Positions 25,226 through 30,020 of a DNA stretch of 30,020 nucleotides are shown piece by piece. This stretch comes from Prevotella sp. Its GTDB lineage: Bacteria; Bacteroidota; Bacteroidia; Bacteroidales; Dysgonomonadaceae. The translations under genes and the position numbers were made by a program. Numbering within the stretch: the stretch's first letter is position 1; each line of letters opens with the position of its first letter. The notes under the pieces are model-generated. The model did no database searches, was not told where the DNA came from, and worked only from the letters and a program-made list of their open reading frames with translations. Where the stretch lies: positions 1 to 30,020 of the forward strand of contig JAISES010000212.1 of the NCBI GenBank assembly GCA_031263965.1. Direction: 5' to 3'.

Positions 25226-28200
25226 TTAGAAACTCAATTGAACTCCGACTGAAAAAGTTTTGAAGGTCGGAGTGCCTTGTCCTGTACGTCCGGAGTTATA
25301 ATTCGATGCATTCCACATGGAATAACCGTTTATTTCTTCCGGATCGAAAGGTAAGCCACGCAGCTTGTCGAAAGTAAAAAAGTTTTCCAATGACAAGTAT
25401 ACCCGGGCTTTGGTCAGGAATATATTTTTCAGTTGCTTAGCCGGTACGGAATAACCAAACATAATATTCTTGATCCTCAGGTATGACATATCCAGCAAAT
25501 AACGGGTCTGTACCTGCATATTATATCCGGTGTTGTTGCCTCCAAGGTTCCACGGCCGCGGATAAAACGCATCGGTACGGTCTTCTTTCCAGAAATCACC
25601 TGCAATAGTCTGCGGCATAGCCCCTTCATCGGTACGGAACCCCGGAACAGCCAGCGACCCGGAACCGGTTATCTGACGTTTACCGATCCCCTGTAAGTAT
25701 ACCGATACATCAAAACCTTTATAGTCGGAACCCAACCGGAAGCTGTATTCATAACGAGGTGTAGAATTCCCTATAACTTTGCGGTCGCCCGGATCTCCAA
25801 AAGTACCGGCTCCAGGGCCAATATTTCCATCGTTATTTAAATCTACAAATTTCACATCGCCGGGACCAAAAAAGAAGTTTCCTCCCTCCAATTCGGTCTG
25901 ATAGTTCGGATTGTTTCCTGCGAGCATATTTGTCGTCCTCGATAAGCCATTGATAATGATGATTCCCTGTTGTATCTTACCATCGTCCTTATATATAAAA
26001 TCATCTTTCTGATACAACCGGTCCGTAACATATCCCCATATATCGCCGTAACGGGCGCCTGTGGCATATGCATTTCCTATACTCCTGTCTTTCCAGTCTG
26101 TCTTCCAATCCGTACCTTTGGTAATATAGGTGGCGGCATCCGACAATGTAGCTGTGGCATTGATGCCTATTCCGTTCGCAAAACGATGGTTGAAATCCAG
26201 ACTCAGCTCCCAACCGCGGGTGCGTAATTCTCCGAAATTCCCCTTAGGGGCTGCTGTGCCGAAAGTAGCCGGCAATGCATCTCCCGCAATTATCATATCT
26301 CTGGTATAAGTCTGGTACCAGTCGAACGTAAGTCCGACCTTGTCTTTCCATAAACGCCAATCAACTCCCAAGTCCAATGTTTCTATGTCCTGCCATGATA
26401 TATCTTTGGTTATGGCTTTCGGCGTGTCATAATACTGGAATTGTTTCCCTGCACCGGTTAACCAGGTAGATTGTTTCGAATCCAATGTGGCTACATACAA
26501 ACCATTCGGCACATTGGGGTCTCCGATCACACCCCATGAAGCGCGTAGCTTGACAAAACTCAAAACACTGTTTATTCCTGATTTTATATAAAAATTCTCG
26601 TTGGAAAGTACCCAGCCTCCTGAAAACGAAGGATACCATCTCCAGCGTAAAGACGGTGTATATACAGAAGATCCATCGCGCCGGAGATTGGCCTCCAACA
26701 GGTATTTGTCAGCATACGCATAATTGATGCGGCCAAAAAAACCTGCCACGGAACCCCATTCGGCATTGCCGGTAACGGCTTCCGTCCCTGTGGCAAAATT
26801 AAACTGGGGATTTTCAAAATCGTTAAGATCCAGTTTTTCAGCCGTGATTTGTGACCAATCGTTCGCAACGATATTTGTTCCCAGAGTATATTTGAAAGCA
26901 TGTTCTTTTTCAGCTCCGAGTTTCATATTGTAAACGGAATAAGCATTTAATGTATTTTTCTTAATCGCTCTCCTTGTACTGTAGATCTGGCTTTGGGTAT
27001 TGCCCACTCCTCCCGGAGGATTATAGGTAACCTGGGCAAAACGGTATGCGGGAACACCGCCGGTAGAAACAATATTTCCATCCCCGTCTACATATATCTG
27101 ATTACCATTGGCATCGTTCCATGCTACCGGAGCAGCCGTTGACGCCCATATATCTAACGCCGAGAAATTGGGAAGATAATAATTGTTACTTGTTTCTTCG
27201 TTATAATGTGTAAAGTCTACCTTTAGATCCCAGTTCTTTGTAAAATTGAATGTAGCACCCAGATCAATGCTATAATAACGGTTCCCTTTATCGGAAGTGA
27301 TAGCATTGGCTGTTTCATACACCGGCCCCCTTACCGGTACACCATGTTCTTCTACTCCCACAGGAAACATAGGCGACCAACGGTACAGATAATACCATGG
27401 GTCGGATGTCGTCGCAGCTGATGCCGCATAACGTTTTTTTCTGTCAGAAAACGATGCACCGCCTCTCAAAGTCAAATACTTATTGACTTCAGCCGACAGG
27501 CTGAGGGATGCATTATATCTGGTGAAATCATCTTTTTGGGCAGGTTTCATCATACCGCTCTGGTTCACAAAACCCAGACCTATATAGTAGGTCGTTTTTC
27601 CGGAACTCCCGTTGAGCGACAGATTATGCGTCATAGCAGGAGCCCATTCTTTCACCATAGTTTCATAAGGATCGTACATGCGTACTCCCATCAAATTTCC
27701 GCCTTCCATATACCAATCCCTATTGTACACAATAGGATCGGTAGCTTTCACTGTATTGCCGTATTTTTCCTGCCATTCCTTGGCACGGGTGAAACTAGTC
27801 CTGTTCACCTTCCAGAAGATACCGACTGTGGGATTAGAACTCAGGCGCTCAGCTGCCGACAAGGTATAATCCAAAGCGTCAAGAGTCGCCATTTCCATCT
27901 TTTTAGATACGTTCTGCCAAGCTAAAACCGAAGAATATGATACGGACACCGATTCAGTCTTCGAGCCCCTTTTTGTTGTTATTAAAATGACACCGAATGC
28001 TCCTTTCGAACCGTAGATAGATGACGAAGCCGCATCTTTCAGCACCGATATGCTTTCGATATCATTCGGATTGATTGTCTGAATGCTCGGCACTTCCACA
28101 TTATCTACCAGAATAAGGGGCGACTTCCCCCCCTCTATGGATGACAAGGCTCCGCGAACCTTAATTATAGGGTCCGAGCCTACTTCTCCGCTTGGTATTT

Positions 28201-28723
28201 GTATGGTAAGGCCTGCCACCGCACCCTGAAGCCCGCGTCCTACATCGGAGATGGGCCTGCTGCCCAATGTTTTCTCAACATCCACGGCAGTAACAGCTCC
28301 TGTCAGGTTCGCTTTCTTCGTCGTGCCATAACCCACAACGACAACTTCATCCATCATCTTAGAGTCTTCCTGCAATGTAATATTTATAGTTTTATTATTC
28401 TCTACCGTACGGAATTCGGTTTTAAATCCAAGATATGAAAATACAAGTACATTACCGGAAACCGCATTAATAGTATATGTTCCGTTTATATCTGTAAAAG
28501 TTCCTTGTGTTGTACCTTTTATTACAACACTTACGCCGGTTAAAGGCTCGCCGCTTGAATCGACGACTTTACCCTGAATTGAAATTTTTTCCTGCTGTTG
28601 TTCCCGCACGGCTATAGATTCCGCATTCGAATCATAAGCATACCCCACGGATGAATAAACCAATCCGGTAACTAACAAGCAAAGCATCTTATTCAATAGT
28701 GTTTTTCTGCTTTTGTTATTCAT
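25226..28723 (-). CDS. SusC/RagA-family TonB-dependent outer-membrane transporter
   Basis: The start at 28723 (MNNKSRKTLLNKMLCLL) is chosen over the longer frame at 28744 because it gives a clean signal peptide; the product has 1165 residues. Domains in order are a carboxypeptidase-regulatory-like domain (ISIQGKVVDSSGEPLTGVSV to the mid-120s), a SusC linker with DEVVVVGYGTTKK, the plug (from about 140, with LILVDNVEVPSIQTINP and SVLKDAASSSIYGSKGAFGV), and a long 22-stranded barrel ending FSVGVQLSF. SusC proteins pump the ligand held by SusD across the outer membrane using TonB energy. It heads the - strand block. There is no regulatory STN domain, so no direct anti-sigma signalling through this transporter is expected. 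Confidence 0.95.
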   Translation of the reverse strand: MNNKSRKTLLNKMLCLLVTGLVYSSVGYAYDSNAESIAVREQQQEKISIQGKVVDSSGEPLTGVSVVIKGTTQGTFTDINGTYTINAVSGNVLVFSYLGFKTEFRTVENNKTINITLQEDSKMMDEVVVVGYGTTKKANLTGAVTAVDVEKTLGSRPISDVGRGLQGAVAGLTIQIPSGEVGSDPIIKVRGALSSIEGGKSPLILVDNVEVPSIQTINPNDIESISVLKDAASSSIYGSKGAFGVILITTKRGSKTESVSVSYSSVLAWQNVSKKMEMATLDALDYTLSAAERLSSNPTVGIFWKVNRTSFTRAKEWQEKYGNTVKATDPIVYNRDWYMEGGNLMGVRMYDPYETMVKEWAPAMTHNLSLNGSSGKTTYYIGLGFVNQSGMMKPAQKDDFTRYNASLSLSAEVNKYLTLRGGASFSDRKKRYAASAATTSDPWYYLYRWSPMFPVGVEEHGVPVRGPVYETANAITSDKGNRYYSIDLGATFNFTKNWDLKVDFTHYNEETSNNYYLPNFSALDIWASTAAPVAWNDANGNQIYVDGDGNIVSTGGVPAYRFAQVTYNPPGGVGNTQSQIYSTRRAIKKNTLNAYSVYNMKLGAEKEHAFKYTLGTNIVANDWSQITAEKLDLNDFENPQFNFATGTEAVTGNAEWGSVAGFFGRINYAYADKYLLEANLRRDGSSVYTPSLRWRWYPSFSGGWVLSNENFYIKSGINSVLSFVKLRASWGVIGDPNVPNGLYVATLDSKQSTWLTGAGKQFQYYDTPKAITKDISWQDIETLDLGVDWRLWKDKVGLTFDWYQTYTRDMIIAGDALPATFGTAAPKGNFGELRTRGWELSLDFNHRFANGIGINATATLSDAATYITKGTDWKTDWKDRSIGNAYATGARYGDIWGYVTDRLYQKDDFIYKDDGKIQQGIIIINGLSRTTNMLAGNNPNYQTELEGGNFFFGPGDVKFVDLNNDGNIGPGAGTFGDPGDRKVIGNSTPRYEYSFRLGSDYKGFDVSVYLQGIGKRQITGSGSLAVPGFRTDEGAMPQTIAGDFWKEDRTDAFYPRPWNLGGNNTGYNMQVQTRYLLDMSYLRIKNIMFGYSVPAKQLKNIFLTKARVYLSLENFFTFDKLRGLPFDPEEINGYSMWNASNYNSGRTGQGTPTFKTFSVGVQLSF

Positions 28724-28818
28724 AGTACATCTGTTTAATAACATAAAAATAAAAATAAACTTTTCTAAGGTTTAACTCTTTCGCAAATTTTCGGAAAAAG
28801 TTGTAGCTAGAGATCAAA

Positions 28819-28834
28819 TCCTATCCGGATAGGA
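28819..28834. promoter_or_regulatory. 16-bp perfect palindrome upstream of susC
   Basis: TCCTATCCGGATAGGA reads the same on both strands and lies about 96 bp before the susC start. It is a candidate operator for a dimeric regulator of the right block. No consensus promoter pair was assigned nearby. Confidence 0.4.
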
Positions 28835-28850
28835 ATAATCAACATATATA

Positions 28851-28943
28851 AGAAACTGTTTGAATTTTAGCGAAAAAAATTATTATGGGATTTGAAAAAA
28901 ACTTCTTAGCACTTTTTTATGCTATAAAATTCAAACAGTTTCT
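28851..28943. mobile_element. MITE-like element, 93 bp, shorter relative of the 2508-2703 element
   Basis: The ends AGAAACTGTTTGAATTTTA and TAAAATTCAAACAGTTTCT are inverted copies. The reverse complement of the interior (GCTAAGAAGTTTTTTTCAAA) matches the right arm of the 2508-2703 element almost base for base, so both belong to one family and lie in opposite orientation. It has no coding content. It sits just upstream of the palindrome and the susC leader. Confidence 0.75.
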
Positions 28944-29169
28944 AAGAGTCAGAGCCCGGATAATTCAAGATTAAGAATAATCAACCCGTTTTATTTCCAT
29001 AATGATTATTATTGTTAAAAAAATAATAGTCTAATCGCCTTGCAAGTTTATATATTTTATTTGTTTTTTTATATTTTACCTACTTAAATTAATTATTATT
29101 TCGTATTATATACATATATTAACTTTATATGTTTTCAGAATATATAATTAATGTATTTTGCCACAGCAC

Positions 29170-29313
29170 ATGCTAAAAAATATTACGCTGTCCTTACAAG
29201 ACTCCGGCCGATGGTTGTACTCTTTTTTCCAAGACGTTGCCATTAGGTGGATAGCATCGCGGGAACAACGCCCTGTGGTAGCTTATATAAATTCTATTCC
29301 AAGATTTGGCTAA
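29170..29313 (+). other. Short unassigned open frame in the intergenic region
   Basis: An ATG frame of 47 codons includes LQDSGRWLYSFFQDVAIRW and has a higher GC content than the AT-rich DNA around it (28944-29169 and 29314-29554, where I see nothing else). The change in composition suggests debris of a gene or insertion sequence rather than a working gene. I recognise no family, and the opposite strand also gives coding-like fragments, so the direction is uncertain. Confidence 0.25.
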
Positions 29314-29554
29314 CGCCGATTTTTAATTCACATTCCAAGATTTCAAAATTCTGTATATCAACAAAATACAATTATTATTTGTAAAATTATTTATTGTAAA
29401 CTATATGTTATTGACAAGAATGCTGTTACATTTCTTGTCATGTACTCAGAAAATACAGATATAAATAACAGAACAGAGGTTGTGAAAATAAATCGACACA
29501 GAAAGATAAAAACACATTTTCGTGTTTATTCGCTTTTTTTTAACTATATCTCAT

Positions 29555-29682
29555 ACGCAAGAATAGACCGGGCAAATAAACTACCCATTAACGGAATCAT
29601 TGTAGCCATAAAAGTACACCATACAAACTTAGCCTATAATTATCTTATTAATTTCTTAATATAACAATGAATATTTGTTAAT
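29555..29682 (-). repeat. 128-bp repeat, copy B, upstream of the right gene block
   Basis: This is the reverse-complement partner of 127-254 (117 of 128 positions identical by hand count). The promoter-like TAAGTTTG is kept, on the minus strand at 29631-29624. It lies after the terminator of the right-edge hydrolase gene and about 830 bp before susC, pointing toward it. The short internal frame here is 21 codons and ends differently from that of copy A. Confidence 0.85.
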
Positions 29683-29712
29683 ATATTGATTTGAGGGCTT
29701 TTTCAAATGACA

Positions 29713-29744
29713 AAGGTTGATAATCAAATATGACTATCAACCTT
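29713..29744 (-). terminator. Terminator hairpin of the AmiE-like gene
   Basis: A perfect 10-bp stem (AAGGTTGATA / TATCAACCTT) with a 12-nt loop lies about 25 bp beyond the stop codon of the right-edge gene. Only a short T-run follows (TTTGTCATTTG). An identical hairpin is at 12423-12454. Confidence 0.7.
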
Positions 29745-29769
29745 AGAGTTATGACCCGTATCGTTTCTT

Positions 29770-30018
29770 TCAGAGTTTCATATCCGTTATAGATGCAGCA
29801 ACTACATTGGCAACCACTTCACGCAATCGTGACACAGCCCCTTTATCCTCGGGATGAACGCGATTTGTAAGCAATATAACGGCAGTATCGCTCTCCGGAT
29901 CGATGGTAATCGATGTGCCTGTATAACCTGTATGCCCATAAGCCGAAACGTCAAAAATATCTCCATCGCTGGCATAACCGGAATAAACATCCCAACCTAA
30001 AGCCCTGCCAAACCTTTC
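29770..30018 (-). CDS. Class C beta-lactamase-fold serine hydrolase, C-terminal part (AmiE-like; cut by window edge)
   Basis: The minus-strand frame entering from the window edge gives 82 residues to a TGA at 29772-29770. It contains ALGWDVYSG and AYGHTGYTGTSITIDPESD, followed by AVILLTNRVHP. HTG in place of KTG is the third active-site motif of class C beta-lactamase-like hydrolases, and GHTGxTGTS with LLTNRVHP is characteristic of the group that includes AmiE, the MurNAc-L-Ala amidase of Bacillus. The SxxK and YxN motifs lie outside the window. AmiE-type function would fit the two Amidase_3 proteins nearby, but beta-lactamase-fold esterases and DD-peptidases share this end. A decayed copy of its 3' end is at 12480-12528. 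Confidence 0.8.
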   Translation of the reverse strand, partial: ERFGRALGWDVYSGYASDGDIFDVSAYGHTGYTGTSITIDPESDTAVILLTNRVHPEDKGAVSRLREVVANVVAASITDMKL

Positions 30019-30020
30019 AA

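Noticed and set aside
28745..28860. Bacteroidota -33/-7 promoter for susC
   Set aside because: TTTG elements are present but no TAnnTTTG lies at the right spacing, so no promoter was called.
29160..29330. Possible structured RNA or tRNA in the GC-richer patch
   Set aside because: No cloverleaf, T-loop motif or consistent long-range stem was found; it is more likely gene or IS debris.
29440..29664. 74-codon + strand frame across repeat copy B
   Set aside because: It runs antisense through the repeat, has no family resemblance and is not kept in copy A.

Overview
The window looks like chromosomal DNA of a Bacteroidota bacterium, most likely order Bacteroidales; a Dysgonomonas-like genus is a guess. 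The signs are a SusC/SusD pair, several lipoproteins, a type IX secretion (T9SS) sorting tail, AT-rich intergenic DNA and poor Shine-Dalgarno sites. No rRNA, tRNA or CRISPR array was seen.

Layout. Two convergent gene blocks meet at about 12.1-12.6 kb. The left block (+ strand) starts with a secreted GHL10/DUF187 glycosidase (669-2159) that ends in its own region: a gene remnant, a terminator and a miniature inverted-repeat element. A tight operon follows (2765-12135): ROK sugar kinase, MFS transporter, SIS-domain phosphosugar protein, creatininase-family amidohydrolase, GH9 glycosidase joined to a polysaccharide deacetylase-like domain across an in-phase slippery sequence, a 1004-residue amidase/golvesin-domain protein and a tiny lipoprotein. 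The right block (- strand, 28723 to 12648) is a SusC/SusD-type locus: SusC, SusD, a DUF4623-like lipoprotein, a second GHL10 protein (lipoprotein), a WD40/PD40-like propeller, a 1957-residue secreted Amidase_3 protein with a T9SS tail, and an outer-membrane beta-barrel.

Edges and seams. The left edge holds the first codons of a probable IS630-family transposase. The right edge holds the C-terminus of a class C beta-lactamase-fold hydrolase (AmiE-like). A decayed copy of the 3' end of the latter lies at 12.4-12.5 kb beside a truncated group II intron. A 128-bp sequence, 91 percent identical, lies upstream of both blocks, each copy oriented toward its block.

How the genes could work together (inference). 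The proteins span the whole cell: T9SS-secreted and surface amidase/glycosidases, SusC/D uptake, periplasmic GHL10, GH9, deacetylase-like and amidase enzymes, an inner-membrane MFS importer, then a cytosolic kinase, SIS protein and C-N hydrolase. Two separate Amidase_3-type enzymes, an AmiE-like hydrolase and two GHL10 enzymes suggest a peptidoglycan-derived or other N-acylated aminosugar glycan as substrate. The window contains no recognisable regulator (no hybrid two-component sensor, no ECF sigma/anti-sigma pair).
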